Source: VRUE01 sp963747765 (GTDB lineage Bacteria; Actinomycetota; Thermoleophilia; Solirubrobacterales; 70-9). Taken from it: 64,000 bases of DNA. How positions within the stretch are numbered: position 1 is the first letter of the stretch; the number at the start of each line of letters is the position of its first letter. The notes below the pieces were generated by a model. It was not told the DNA's origin, did not search any database, and worked only from the letters and a program-made list of their open reading frames with translations. The position numbers and the translations under genes were made by a program. Below are positions 1 through 8,263 of this stretch, piece after piece. The stretch covers positions 307,346 to 371,345 of the forward strand of contig CAVVGH010000001.1 in NCBI GenBank assembly GCA_963747765.1. The letters run 5' to 3'.

Positions 1-2
1 TC

Positions 3-665
3 CGAGAGTGGGCCGGATCGGCGCCCGAGCGCGATGCCGACCGCAAGGAGGCGACGTCGGCGGCGGCGGCACAGCGTGCCGAGGAGATGCGCAGGTTGGA
101 GAGGGAGCGCGAAGCCGAGCGCGAGACGACGGAGCTTCGAGAGAGCCGCCGCGGCCGACGTCAGCCGGGGCAGTCAGAGCTCACCCGGTCCGAGCGGCTG
201 CGCGAGAGTTTCGCCAACCTTGGGGCGCGGCTCGCCGAGCCGCGCTACCTCGTGGCGATCTTCATCGCCGCTCTGGTCGTCGGGGGCGGCGTCGCCTACG
301 GGGTACTGCACGGCTTCGGAAGCGGCCAGGGAGGCAAGGCGGGCCGCCACGCCGCGGCGAAGATGAAGCCGGGGGAAATCGAGGTCACCGTGCTCAACGG
401 AACCGCGGTGGCGGGGCTGGCTGCCCGGTACGGCGACAAGGTCGAGCACAAGGGCTTCAAGCTCGGCGCCGTGACCAACAGCGCCTCGAGCTTCGAAAGC
501 AGCGTGATCATGTACAGGCTGGGCAACGCGCCGGAGGCGCGGCGCGTCGGACGCCTGCTGGGGATCTCGAGGGTGCGGCCAATGACCCGGGACATCGCGG
601 CGGTGTCGGCCGGCGCGGCGGTCTCGGTGGTCATCGGCGAGGACAATGCCTCGTCGACGGGCTAG
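3..665 (+). CDS. LytR C-terminal-domain membrane protein (5' partial)
   Basis: The reading frame is open to the left edge, so the true start lies outside the window. A charged, Arg/Glu-rich cytoplasmic part is followed by one membrane segment (VAIFIAALVVGGGVAYGVL), and then an extracytoplasmic domain begins EIEVTVLNGTAVAGLAARYG. That last motif is typical of the LytR_C domain, found at the end of LytR-CpsA-Psr proteins or as a stand-alone domain in actinobacteria. No LCP catalytic domain is present. It is the first visible gene of a polysaccharide locus, so a role in cell-wall glycopolymer attachment or envelope maintenance is an inference. The next reading frame overlaps its end by 20 bp. 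Confidence 0.7.
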   Translation, partial: REWAGSAPERDADRKEATSAAAAQRAEEMRRLEREREAERETTELRESRRGRRQPGQSELTRSERLRESFANLGARLAEPRYLVAIFIAALVVGGGVAYGVLHGFGSGQGGKAGRHAAAKMKPGEIEVTVLNGTAVAGLAARYGDKVEHKGFKLGAVTNSASSFESSVIMYRLGNAPEARRVGRLLGISRVRPMTRDIAAVSAGAAVSVVIGEDNASSTG

Positions 666-1121
666 CGCGTCCACGGCCGTCTTTGCGCTGCTCGTCCTGG
701 CCGCGATAGCGGCCTTCGCCGTTGCACAGCGGCTGAAGCGCGACCCGCTCGTTCTCGACCATGTCACCTTTGGCGTGCCGGCCAGCCGCTCCTTCACGCC
801 AAACCACGACTGCCGTTTCGACAGCATCCGGATTCGATTTCGGGTGACGCGCTCCGATCGCGCCGACGTGCAGGTCGTCAAGCCGGGGGGAAGCTCGCGG
901 TCACCCTCGCGCGCGACGTCTACCTGAAGCGCTATCGCTTCTTCACCTTCTACTGGGACGGGCGACGTCGCGAGCAGGGGGTTGCCACACCCGGCCGCTA
1001 CAAGCTGCGGGTCAAGCTGCTCGGCCAGGAACGGACCCTCGTCCCGAGCGGCGTGATGCGCCTGCACCTGGCCCCCCGTCGCCCGACGGCCCGGTGCGAG
1101 GGGGCGGGGAGCCGGGAATGA
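646..1121 (+). pseudogene. Exported protein of unknown function, frameshifted
   Basis: ATG at 646 gives an N-terminal membrane anchor or signal (STAVFALLVLAAIAAFAVAQ), then a predicted beta-rich domain. In that frame translation runs into unrelated residues and stops at 927. After the six-G run at 885-890, however, the third frame continues convincingly (KLAVTLARDVYLKRYRFFTF, then GRYKLRVKLLG) and stops at 1121. One missing G would restore a single protein of about 158 residues. This is either a sequencing or assembly indel in a homopolymer, or a true frameshift. I do not recognise the family. It sits between the LytR_C gene and the polymerase, in the same direction. Confidence 0.6.
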
Positions 1122-1145
1122 GCGCCGGCAAGGCGAGGCGCACCG

Positions 1146-2711
1146 ATGACTGATGCCCTGGCGGTCGCCGGGATCGTGGCCGCAGCCGCAGCCGCGGCTG
1201 CCTCGATCCTGCTTGCCCCGGGCCGCGCCCGGTCGGCGGCGATGCTGCTCGCGCTGGTCCTCTTCCCCGCGCTGATTCTCGGCGACCAGTGGCACTCGGC
1301 CCAGATCGAAGACCTGCGCCACGAACCGGTTGGCCTGATTGTCCTCTCCCTGGCGGCGCTGACCGTCGCGGTGTCGCTCTTGGCCGTCGCGTTCCGCCGC
1401 TGGCCGCTCGTGCTTCCGCTCGCGATCGTGGCGTCACTGCCCTTTCGTATCCCGTTGCATGCCGGCGGCGACACGGCGAACCTGCTCGTGCCGCTCTATC
1501 TGGCCATCGCCGCGGGTGTCTTGTCGACGTCCGTCCGTGAGTGGCTCTCGAGGGGAGAGGGTGGGGGTGGTGTCCAGGCCGGCGCAGCGTTACGTCATTC
1601 GCCTCCCCGGGGCACCGAGAGCCGCCTCGTCAGCTGGCGAAGGACCCAGCGCCCGTCTGGGCACCCCCACCCTCTCCCTCTGATACTCGCCATCGTCGTC
1701 GTCCTCTACGCGCTGCAGGCGCTCTACTCGCCGGACTTCTCCAAGAGCCTGCAGAACTTCTGCTTCTTCTTCGTCCCGTTCTCGCTGGTCTACGCCCTGA
1801 TGCGCGACGTCGACTGGAACCGCAGGCTGTTGACTGCCGTCCTTTGGGTTCTCGCCCTGGAGGCGGTCGCGTTCGTCTTCGTCGGCTCCGTCGAGTACGT
1901 CACGCGAAGCCTGTTCTGGAACGCCCAGGTGATCCGCGCGAACGAGTTCCACACCTACTTCCGGGTCAACTCGGTTTTCTGGGACCCCAACATCTACGGT
2001 CGCTATCTGGCGCTGGTGATCGTAGTTGCGACGTCGCCGCTGCTCTGGGCCAGGGAGCGCGGCACCGTGGCGCTGCTGACCGGCCTGGTCGCCGTCTTGT
2101 GGCTGGGGCTGGCACCGACCTTCTCGCAGTCGAGCTTCGCCGCGCTGCTCGGCGGCCTGGCCGTTCTTGCCGCGCTGCGTTGGAGCTGGCGCTGGACCCT
2201 GGCTGTCGTTGGCGTCGCGGTCGCTCTCGGGACGCTGACGATCAATCCGGGGCGGATCAACGGTGAGACCAGCGGCCGCGCCGACCTGGTCTCCGGTGGC
2301 GTCGAGCTCTTCGCCAGGCGCTCGGTTTGGGGATACGGCGCCGGCTCCTTCCCAGCCGCCTACCGCGAACACGTCGCAACCCGGAAGGCGCCGGTTTCCA
2401 TCTCCCACACCGAGCCGGTCACCGTCGCCGCCGAGCAGGGCCTGATCGGCCTCGCCGCCTACGCAGCCCTGCTCCTCGCCGCTCTCTGGACGATGGGAAG
2501 GGGGATGCTGCGTGGGGAGGACTCTGCGACGAGCGGCAACGGGAGGCCCGGGACTCGGTTCATCGGACGCGCCGCGGTGCTGGCGGCCTTCGCCGCGCTG
2601 CTGGTCCACACCATGGCGTACGCCGGCTTCTACGAGGACCCGATCACCTGGGTCCTGCTGGCCGCGGCCGTCTCGCTTGGCGCCGCGCCGGCGATCCGCG
2701 CTTCCACTTAG
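1146..2711 (+). CDS. O-antigen ligase/polymerase-like membrane protein (Wzy-type)
   Basis: A 521-residue polytopic membrane protein with about a dozen hydrophobic segments. It has the late periplasmic loop and motif region of the O-antigen ligase/Wzy family (residues about 380-420, with WGYGAGSF and then SHTEPVTVAAEQGLIGL). The family polymerises or ligates undecaprenyl-linked repeat units on the outer face of the membrane. It lies directly upstream of a flippase and glycosyltransferases, which supports this role. One oddity is the loop at residues about 136-178: it is Arg/Gly-rich and is encoded by a 126-bp segment with 17-bp perfect inverted termini (1553-1678). It looks like an in-frame insertion between membrane helices. 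Confidence 0.8.
   Translation: MTDALAVAGIVAAAAAAAASILLAPGRARSAAMLLALVLFPALILGDQWHSAQIEDLRHEPVGLIVLSLAALTVAVSLLAVAFRRWPLVLPLAIVASLPFRIPLHAGGDTANLLVPLYLAIAAGVLSTSVREWLSRGEGGGGVQAGAALRHSPPRGTESRLVSWRRTQRPSGHPHPLPLILAIVVVLYALQALYSPDFSKSLQNFCFFFVPFSLVYALMRDVDWNRRLLTAVLWVLALEAVAFVFVGSVEYVTRSLFWNAQVIRANEFHTYFRVNSVFWDPNIYGRYLALVIVVATSPLLWARERGTVALLTGLVAVLWLGLAPTFSQSSFAALLGGLAVLAALRWSWRWTLAVVGVAVALGTLTINPGRINGETSGRADLVSGGVELFARRSVWGYGAGSFPAAYREHVATRKAPVSISHTEPVTVAAEQGLIGLAAYAALLLAALWTMGRGMLRGEDSATSGNGRPGTRFIGRAAVLAAFAALLVHTMAYAGFYEDPITWVLLAAAVSLGAAPAIRAST
1553..1678. repeat. Palindrome-ended 126-bp insertion inside the polymerase gene
   Basis: GGGAGAGGGTGGGGGTG at 1553-1569 is the exact reverse complement of 1662-1678. 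The enclosed segment is 126 bp, i.e. 42 codons, so it keeps the reading frame. It encodes a loop unlike the hydrophobic protein around it. This resembles a small non-autonomous palindromic element (MITE or REP-like). No clear target duplication was found. Confidence 0.5.
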
Positions 2712-2720
2712 GCTCCCTTC

Positions 2721-4268
2721 GTGTCGGGATACCTCCGCCGCCTCGCGACGACCGGCGCCGCCTACACCGCGGCGAGCATCCTCTCGAAGCTCATCGCGGT
2801 CGCCCTGCTGCCGCTCTACACGCGCTACCTGACGCCGGCCGACTACGGCGCGGCCGAGGTGATGTTCGCGGCCGTCGTTTCGGCCAGCATCGTGGTCCGC
2901 TTCGGCACGATCGAGGCGCTGATGCGCTTCTACTACAAGGACGGCGAGGATCCAGCGCGGGTCGTCTCGACGTCCTTTGCGGCTCTGTTCTGGCTTTCAA
3001 CCGCGGCGGCGCTGATTGCGCTTCCCTTCGCGCGGCCGATCTCCGAAGCCCTCCTCGATCGTCCCGCTCCCGACCTCGCTCGGATCGCGATCGGCGGCCT
3101 TTGGGTGCTGACCCTGCACGAGTACCTGCTGACCCTCTTCCGGCTCGAGGAGCGCGCCCGTGCCTTCTTCAGCGTGACGATCGCCAACGTGGTGGTGGCG
3201 ATCGCGCTGACCGTCGTCCTGGTGGTTGGTCAGGGCGAGGGCGCGCGCGGCCTTCTCCTCGGCAGTTACGCAAGCGGCGCCGCGTTCGTGCTGGGGCTGA
3301 TCGTCGTTCACCGGCGACGCCTTTCCCTCTGGGTCGATGGCGCTGTGCTGAGACGGCTGATGCGCTTTGGGCTGCCGACGATGCCGGCCGAGCTGACCCT
3401 CTACCTGCTCAACTTCGTCGACAGGATCATCATCGTCCGCACGGTGGGTCTTGCCGAGGCCGGCCTCTACTCGCTTGCGGTCAAGTTCGCGCAGGCAATC
3501 AACGTGATCGTCCGCGGATTCCAGCTTGCCTGGCCGCCGCTCGCCTACTCGATCCGCAACGACGACGAGGCGCGCCGCGCCTACGCCGCGATTGTCACCT
3601 GGTTCATCGCCGGCTGCGCCTTCCTGGTCACCGGCATGTGGCTCCTGTCCCGCTGGATCGTCCGCGCCCTGGCGGCGCCGGAGTTCTTTGGCTCCTACGA
3701 AGCGATTGGCCTGATCGCCACCGGCGTCACGCTCTACGCGCTCTACATGGTGCTGGTCGTGATCCTCGGCCGCACCGGCCGCACCGAGCTGAACCTTCCC
3801 GCGACGGTGACGGCGTTGATCGCCAACATCGTCCTCAACCTCCTGCTCGTCCCTCCGCTGGGAATCGTCGGCGCGGGCATCGCCCTGGTCGCCTCCTACC
3901 TTGTCGTGGTCGCGCTCATGTACGTGTTCACGCAGCGCCTCTTCCCGGTTCCCTACGAATGGCGGCGCCTGGCCAGGGTCGCCGTCGTCTCAGCCGCCCT
4001 GGTTGCGCTCGGCGAGTGGCTCGCTCCCACCGCGGGCGCCGCCGGCTGCGCCGCCCGCTTTGCGCTCTGGCTCCTCTACCCCGGGGCACTTCTGCTCAGC
4101 GGCTTCTTCAACGCCGAAGAGCGCCGCTGGCTATCGACCCTGCGCCATCCCGCCGAGCAGCTCCGCCGGCTGCTCCTCGCCCTTCGCCCCGGCCCGGCCG
4201 CCGTCGACGCTCAGCTCCCCGAGGCGCTCGAGGCCGAGCTCATGGACGAGGACTCCCGAACGCAGTGA
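2721..4268 (+). CDS. Polysaccharide flippase (Wzx/MATE-like)
   Basis: GTG start 9 bp after the polymerase stop; 515 residues. The N-terminus (TTGAAYTAASILSKLIAVAL) and the following helices have the usual layout of the oligosaccharide flippase family, with about 12-14 membrane segments. The conserved central region contains LMRFGLPTMPAELTLYLLNF. The family moves lipid-linked repeat units from the cytoplasmic to the outer leaflet. The C-terminal 60 residues (after FFNAEERRWL) are hydrophilic and rich in acidic residues. Its position between a Wzy-like protein and glycosyltransferases makes a Wzx/Wzy pathway the natural reading. The next gene converges on it across 85 bp. Confidence 0.85.
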   Translation: MSGYLRRLATTGAAYTAASILSKLIAVALLPLYTRYLTPADYGAAEVMFAAVVSASIVVRFGTIEALMRFYYKDGEDPARVVSTSFAALFWLSTAAALIALPFARPISEALLDRPAPDLARIAIGGLWVLTLHEYLLTLFRLEERARAFFSVTIANVVVAIALTVVLVVGQGEGARGLLLGSYASGAAFVLGLIVVHRRRLSLWVDGAVLRRLMRFGLPTMPAELTLYLLNFVDRIIIVRTVGLAEAGLYSLAVKFAQAINVIVRGFQLAWPPLAYSIRNDDEARRAYAAIVTWFIAGCAFLVTGMWLLSRWIVRALAAPEFFGSYEAIGLIATGVTLYALYMVLVVILGRTGRTELNLPATVTALIANIVLNLLLVPPLGIVGAGIALVASYLVVVALMYVFTQRLFPVPYEWRRLARVAVVSAALVALGEWLAPTAGAAGCAARFALWLLYPGALLLSGFFNAEERRWLSTLRHPAEQLRRLLLALRPGPAAVDAQLPEALEAELMDEDSRTQ

Positions 4269-4353
4269 CGCAGGGCACCGGCTGACCCTCTTACGGGCCG
4301 TCAGGGAAGGTTGACCTTCGGGACCCGCTGCCCTCGTCTCGCCGCCTCCGCCT

Positions 4354-5304
4354 TCAATCGCGGGGCCGGGCGGCGACCCGTGGGCCTTGCGAAGCTTCAC
4401 GCAGGCCCTCGCCGCGCTTGGGGAAGAGGGCCTGGCGGGCGTGGGCCCGGTAGATGCGAGCGGGTTGATTGGGGAGAACGGGGGCGGCGAGGGCGCGGAG
4501 GGCGTAGGACCAGGCCGTGAGGAGGCGGACGGCGAAGGCTGCCGGGCGGGAGTGGTGCTTGCGCATGTAGAGGTCGCGGTTGCGGTGGAATTCGACGATG
4601 CGGGGGAGGCCGGCGGAGAGATCGGTCGAGAGCTGGTCGTGGTGAATGGCCCTCGCGCCGGGGACGAAGACGGTCTTCCAGCCGGCGCCGGCGAGCCGCT
4701 TGCAGAAGTCACACTCGTCGTAGTAGACGAAGAAGTCGGGGTCGAGGTAGCCGACCTCTTCGGCGGCCTTGCGGCGCACCATCAGGGCGCTCGACTGCGC
4801 CCAGTCGACCTTGCGGGTCTCGCTGCCCCTGCTCTGGACCGTGAGGAGGCGGTGCAGGAAGAGGGCCCCGACCAGGGCCGTCATCACACCGGGGAAGCGC
4901 CAGGCGCAGGGAACCGGCTGGCCTTGGGAGCTCAGGAGCTGCGCCCCCGCCGCGCCGGCGCTCGGGTCGTCGTCGAGCGCCGCGATCAGGAATGCAGGTG
5001 CTCTGAGCTGCAGCTCAGAGTCCTCGTTGAGGAGCAGGCAGTAGTCGCCCTTCGCCTCCCGCAGAAGCGTCGAGTCGTTCGCGGCCTTGCCCGCCCGCTC
5101 CCTTCGCTCCAGCAGGCGGATGGCGCCTCCCCGCGCCCGCACCGCCTCGGCCGATCCGTCGGTCGAGGCGTTGTCGAGAACGAGGATCTCGCGCTCGAAG
5201 CCGGCGGGGTGGACGCGCTCGATCGCGTCCAGGCAGGCGAGCAGATGCTCGCGGCCGTTCGTGTTCACGATGCAGTAGGAGAGCGCCGGCGCCAAGGCCA
5301 CCAC
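4354..5304 (-). CDS. Glycosyltransferase family 2 (rhamnosyltransferase-like)
   Basis: 316 residues, GTG start. GT-A fold hallmarks are visible: YCIVNTNGREHLLACLDAIE at the N-terminus, VLDNASTDGSAEAV (nucleotide binding), LLLNEDSELQL in place of the DXD motif, and the acceptor-side block SALMVRRKAAEEVGYLDPDF followed by YYDECDFCKRL. This pattern is typical of membrane-associated rhamnosyl- or N-acetylglucosaminyl-type GT2 enzymes acting in the cytoplasm on polyprenol-linked sugars. It is transcribed opposite to the rest of the cluster. Its start lies only 14 bp from the start of the divergent GT4 gene, so the two promoters must overlap the neighbouring coding regions. Confidence 0.85.
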   Translation of the reverse strand: MVALAPALSYCIVNTNGREHLLACLDAIERVHPAGFEREILVLDNASTDGSAEAVRARGGAIRLLERRERAGKAANDSTLLREAKGDYCLLLNEDSELQLRAPAFLIAALDDDPSAGAAGAQLLSSQGQPVPCAWRFPGVMTALVGALFLHRLLTVQSRGSETRKVDWAQSSALMVRRKAAEEVGYLDPDFFVYYDECDFCKRLAGAGWKTVFVPGARAIHHDQLSTDLSAGLPRIVEFHRNRDLYMRKHHSRPAAFAVRLLTAWSYALRALAAPVLPNQPARIYRAHARQALFPKRGEGLREASQGPRVAARPRD

Positions 5305-5318
5305 GATAATCGGCCCCG

Positions 5319-6434
5319 ATGCACGTGCAGCTGGTGGACCCGTCGGCGTTCACACCGCCCTACGACCGCGCGCTTGCGGCGGCGCTGGCGCGCGCCGGTG
5401 TCGAGGTGGAGCTGCTGACGAGCCACTTCCTCTACGGCCCGGTTCCCGAGGCCGAGGGCTACAGGGCCTCGGAGACCTTCTACCGGCGCAGCTCCGCGCG
5501 CGGTCTCGATGCTCCGGGCCGGCGTGCTTTCAAGCTTGCCGAGCACGTCGGGGACATGCTGCGCTTCCGGCGGGCGGCGGACGCCGACGTCGTCCACTAC
5601 CAGTGGCTGACCGTGCCCGCGCTCGACATCCGGCTCCTGCCGAAGCTTCGTCCCCGCCTGATGACCGCGCACTACATCCTGCCGCCGTGCCCGAGCCGGC
5701 GCCAGGTCGCGACGGCCCGGCGTGTCTTCGGCAGCATGGACGCTGTCGTCGCGCACTCCGAGGCCGGCGCACGGCAGCTGCGACGGGAGGCGGGAGTGGA
5801 CGCCGGCCGAATCCACGTGATCCCTCACGGCGCATTCGACTACCTGACCCGGATGCCGAACGAGAAGCGACTTCCTCGCGAGTTGGAGGGGGCGTCCGGG
5901 TCGGTGATCCTCTTCTTCGGCCTGCTGCGCCCCTACAAGGGGCTCGACACGTTGCTCGATGCGTTCCGCCGCGTCGAGGGCGCCGAGCTGTGGATCGTCG
6001 GCAACCCCCGCATGGACCTTGCCCCCCTGCACCGCGCTGCCGCCGAGGCGGCGGGCACGGTGCGCTTCGTCACCCGCTTCGTCGAGGACGCGGAGATCCC
6101 GCCGATCTTCCGCCGCGCCGACGTCGTCGTCCTGCCCTATCGCGACGCCGAGCACTCCGGTGTCCTCTACACCGGGCTGGCGTTCGGCAAGGCGATGATC
6201 GTCTCCGCGGTCGGCGGCTTCGGCGAGCTGGCGCGAGAGGGTCTGGCGCGATTGGTCCCGCCCGGCGATCCGGCGGAGCTTGGTCGCGCGCTCGAGGAGC
6301 TCGTGGCCGACCGCGCCGCGCGCGCCGAGCTGGGCGACGCCGCCGCCCGGGCCGCGGCGGGCCCCTATTCCTGGGAGCGGATCGCGCAGCAGACTCGCAC
6401 GCTCTACGAGGAGCTGCTGGAGGCGCGGGGATGA
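5319..6434 (+). CDS. Glycosyltransferase family 1/4 (GT-B)
   Basis: 371 residues. The C-terminal Rossmann half shows FFGLLRPYKGLDTLLDAF (start of the GT4 domain), ELWIVGNPRMDLAPL, and the donor-binding region with EHSGVLYTGLAFGKAMIVSA followed by GGFGELA, which carries the E-x7-E-like signature. The N-terminal half (HVQLVDPSAFTPPYDRALAA) is the acceptor domain. Family members transfer a sugar from an NDP-sugar to a growing lipid-linked chain. Its TGA overlaps the ATG of the next gene (ATGA at 6431-6434), indicating translational coupling. Confidence 0.85.
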   Translation: MHVQLVDPSAFTPPYDRALAAALARAGVEVELLTSHFLYGPVPEAEGYRASETFYRRSSARGLDAPGRRAFKLAEHVGDMLRFRRAADADVVHYQWLTVPALDIRLLPKLRPRLMTAHYILPPCPSRRQVATARRVFGSMDAVVAHSEAGARQLRREAGVDAGRIHVIPHGAFDYLTRMPNEKRLPRELEGASGSVILFFGLLRPYKGLDTLLDAFRRVEGAELWIVGNPRMDLAPLHRAAAEAAGTVRFVTRFVEDAEIPPIFRRADVVVLPYRDAEHSGVLYTGLAFGKAMIVSAVGGFGELAREGLARLVPPGDPAELGRALEELVADRAARAELGDAAARAAAGPYSWERIAQQTRTLYEELLEARG

Positions 6435-7561
6435 TCGCCGTCGCGCTGGTCTTCTGGCTCTCGGTGGGCTCGATCCTCTACACGCACCTGGGCTACCCGA
6501 TCGCGTTGCGGGCCCTGCTGGCCCTCCGCCGCCGCCCAACGCTCAGCCCCGGAACCTGGGAGGAGCCGCCCCGCGTCTCGCTGATCGTCGCGGCCCACGA
6601 CGAGGAGCAGGTGATTGCCGAGAAGATCGCAAACGCCCTCGCCCTCGACTACCCACGGGACCGGCTCGAGCTGATTGTCGCCTCGGATGGCTCGGCCGAC
6701 GCCACCGTCGAGCGGGCGAGCGCCGCCGGGGCCGATCTCGTCCTCGATCTGCCGCGGGGCGGCAAGAGCGCGACGCAGAACGCCGCTGCCCGGGCCGCCG
6801 GCGGCGAGATCCTCGCCTTCTCGGACGCCAACAGCTCCTGGGCGCGCGACGCGCTGCGCCACCTGGTCGAGCCGTTTGCCGACCCGAGCGTCGGCTACGT
6901 ATGTGGCCAGGTCCGCTTCGTCGACCAGGGGGGCGACAACGTCGAGGGCTCCTACTGGCGCTATGAGATGGCCGTGCGGGAGATGGAGTCCGGTCTGGGC
7001 GGGGTCACCGCCGGCAACGGGGCGATCTACGCGGTGCGCGCCAGCTCCTACGTTCCCCTGTCGCCCTCGGGCAGCCACGACCTCTCGTTCCCGTTCCTGC
7101 TCGCCAAGCGGGGCCAGCTATCGCTGTATGTGCCCTGGGCCCGCGCGGAGGAGAAGATGGTGCCGACTCTGCGCGGCGAGGTGGCGCGCAAACAGCGGAT
7201 GATGCGCGGGCTGTGGGACATCGTCGTGGGGGAAGGGATGCTGCGCCCGGGCGGTTACTCGCCGCTCTACGCGTTCGAGATCGCCTCCCACCGCTTGCTG
7301 CGCTACCTGACCCCTCTCCTGCACGCTCTCGCGTTCGTCCTCAACCCGTTCCTGCTTGGGGACAGCTGGATCTACACGGTGACCTTCGCCGCTCAGCTGG
7401 CCTTCTACGGAGGCGCCTGGCTGGGCCGGTGGGTGCCCTGGGCTCCCCTGCGCGCCGCCCACTACTACGTCCTGACCACTGCCTCGATTGCAGTCGGGCT
7501 GGCCGACCGGGTGCGACACGGCCCCCCCGCGGCCTGGGAGAAGGCGGAGGGAACGAGATGA
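6431..7561 (+). CDS. Glycosyltransferase family 2, membrane-bound processive type
   Basis: 376 residues. An N-terminal membrane helix (MIAVALVFWLSVGSILYTHL) precedes a GT2 domain with VSLIVAAHDEEQVI, IVASDGSADATVE, EILAFSDANSSWARDA, and a late ARKQRMMRGLWDIV motif that corresponds to the QXXRW region. At least two membrane helices follow. The arrangement resembles NodC/IcaA/cellulose-synthase-like GT2 enzymes. The ATG was chosen because it overlaps the upstream stop. Its specific sugar cannot be told from sequence. Confidence 0.85.
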   Translation: MIAVALVFWLSVGSILYTHLGYPIALRALLALRRRPTLSPGTWEEPPRVSLIVAAHDEEQVIAEKIANALALDYPRDRLELIVASDGSADATVERASAAGADLVLDLPRGGKSATQNAAARAAGGEILAFSDANSSWARDALRHLVEPFADPSVGYVCGQVRFVDQGGDNVEGSYWRYEMAVREMESGLGGVTAGNGAIYAVRASSYVPLSPSGSHDLSFPFLLAKRGQLSLYVPWARAEEKMVPTLRGEVARKQRMMRGLWDIVVGEGMLRPGGYSPLYAFEIASHRLLRYLTPLLHALAFVLNPFLLGDSWIYTVTFAAQLAFYGGAWLGRWVPWAPLRAAHYYVLTTASIAVGLADRVRHGPPAAWEKAEGTR

Positions 7562-7610
7562 CCGCCGCCGATCGTTTGGCGCGCGCGCCGGCGTCCGGAG
7601 AGCACTGACC

Positions 7611-8174
7611 ATGCCCCGCACCCTCGACATCCTGATCGCGGCGCTGGCGCTGGTCGTCCTTGCGCCAGTGCTGCTGGTGGCGGCGATCGCGATCAAGCTG
7701 GGAAGCCGCGGACCGGTCATCTACCGCCAGTGGCGCGTCGGCAGGGACGGCCGCGAGTTCGAGCTGTTGAAGTTGCGCACAATGGTGCAGGGCTCCGACC
7801 CGATCGGGGTCGGCACGGTGGTCGAGCGGGACGATGCTCGCGTCACGGCCGCCGGACGCGTCCTGCGTCGCACCTCCCTCGACGAGATCCCAAACCTGGT
7901 CAACGTCCTGCGCGGCGAGATGGCGATCGTCGGGCCGCGCCCCACGATCCCCGCTCAGGTGAAGGACTACACGCCACACCAGCACCGCCGGCACGAGGTG
8001 CGGCCCGGACTGACCGGCTGGGCACAGGTCCAGGGCCGCGCCGGCATCCCCTGGCCGGAGCGGATCGACCTGGACGTCGAGTACGTCGACCGGCGCAGTT
8101 TTGGGATCGATCTGCGCATCCTCGCCAAGACGACCTGGCTGCTCGTCACCGGCCACGGCCTCGCCCCCGACTAA
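7611..8174 (+). CDS. Initiating sugar-phosphate transferase (PglC/WcaJ C-terminal type)
   Basis: 187 residues. A short N-terminal re-entrant or membrane helix (DILIAALALVVLAPVLLVAA) is followed by the polyprenyl-phosphate hexose-1-phosphate transferase domain. It shows GPVIYRQWRVGRDGREFELL and LDEIPNLVNVLRGEMAIVGP followed by RPT, and ends with RPGLTGWAQVQGR. It lacks the extra N-terminal membrane domain of long WbaP-type enzymes, so it is the minimal PglC-like form. It transfers a phospho-sugar from a UDP-sugar to undecaprenyl phosphate, starting repeat-unit synthesis. The ATG at 7611 was chosen because longer versions would overlap the upstream gene and disrupt its reading. Confidence 0.9.
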   Translation: MPRTLDILIAALALVVLAPVLLVAAIAIKLGSRGPVIYRQWRVGRDGREFELLKLRTMVQGSDPIGVGTVVERDDARVTAAGRVLRRTSLDEIPNLVNVLRGEMAIVGPRPTIPAQVKDYTPHQHRRHEVRPGLTGWAQVQGRAGIPWPERIDLDVEYVDRRSFGIDLRILAKTTWLLVTGHGLAPD

Positions 8175-8241
8175 CCCCACCCGAACTGCATCAACTTGCC
8201 TATCTGGCAGCTTGAGAAGTTGATGCAGTTCGGGTGGGGTT
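8173..8241. terminator. 25-bp perfect stem-loop after the sugar transferase
   Basis: Positions 8173-8197 are the exact reverse complement of 8217-8241, with a 19-nt loop. The left arm includes the last two bases of the transferase stop codon. The stem is long and GC-rich with no clear U-tract, so it could be a strong intrinsic or bidirectional terminator, an mRNA-stabilising hairpin, or a palindromic repeat element. Confidence 0.6.
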
Positions 8242-8263
8242 GGGAGCGCGTAGGGTTTCGGGC

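Noticed and set aside
174..1322. Long minus-strand reading frame of 382 codons opposite the first genes
   Set aside because: It is the complement of high-GC coding sequence with Arg/Gly-rich low-complexity translation and no family motif; the plus-strand genes are well supported.
2327..4285. Long plus-strand frame of 652 codons overlapping the polymerase and flippase
   Set aside because: Arg/Pro-rich frame-shadow of two recognisable membrane proteins, with no motif of its own.
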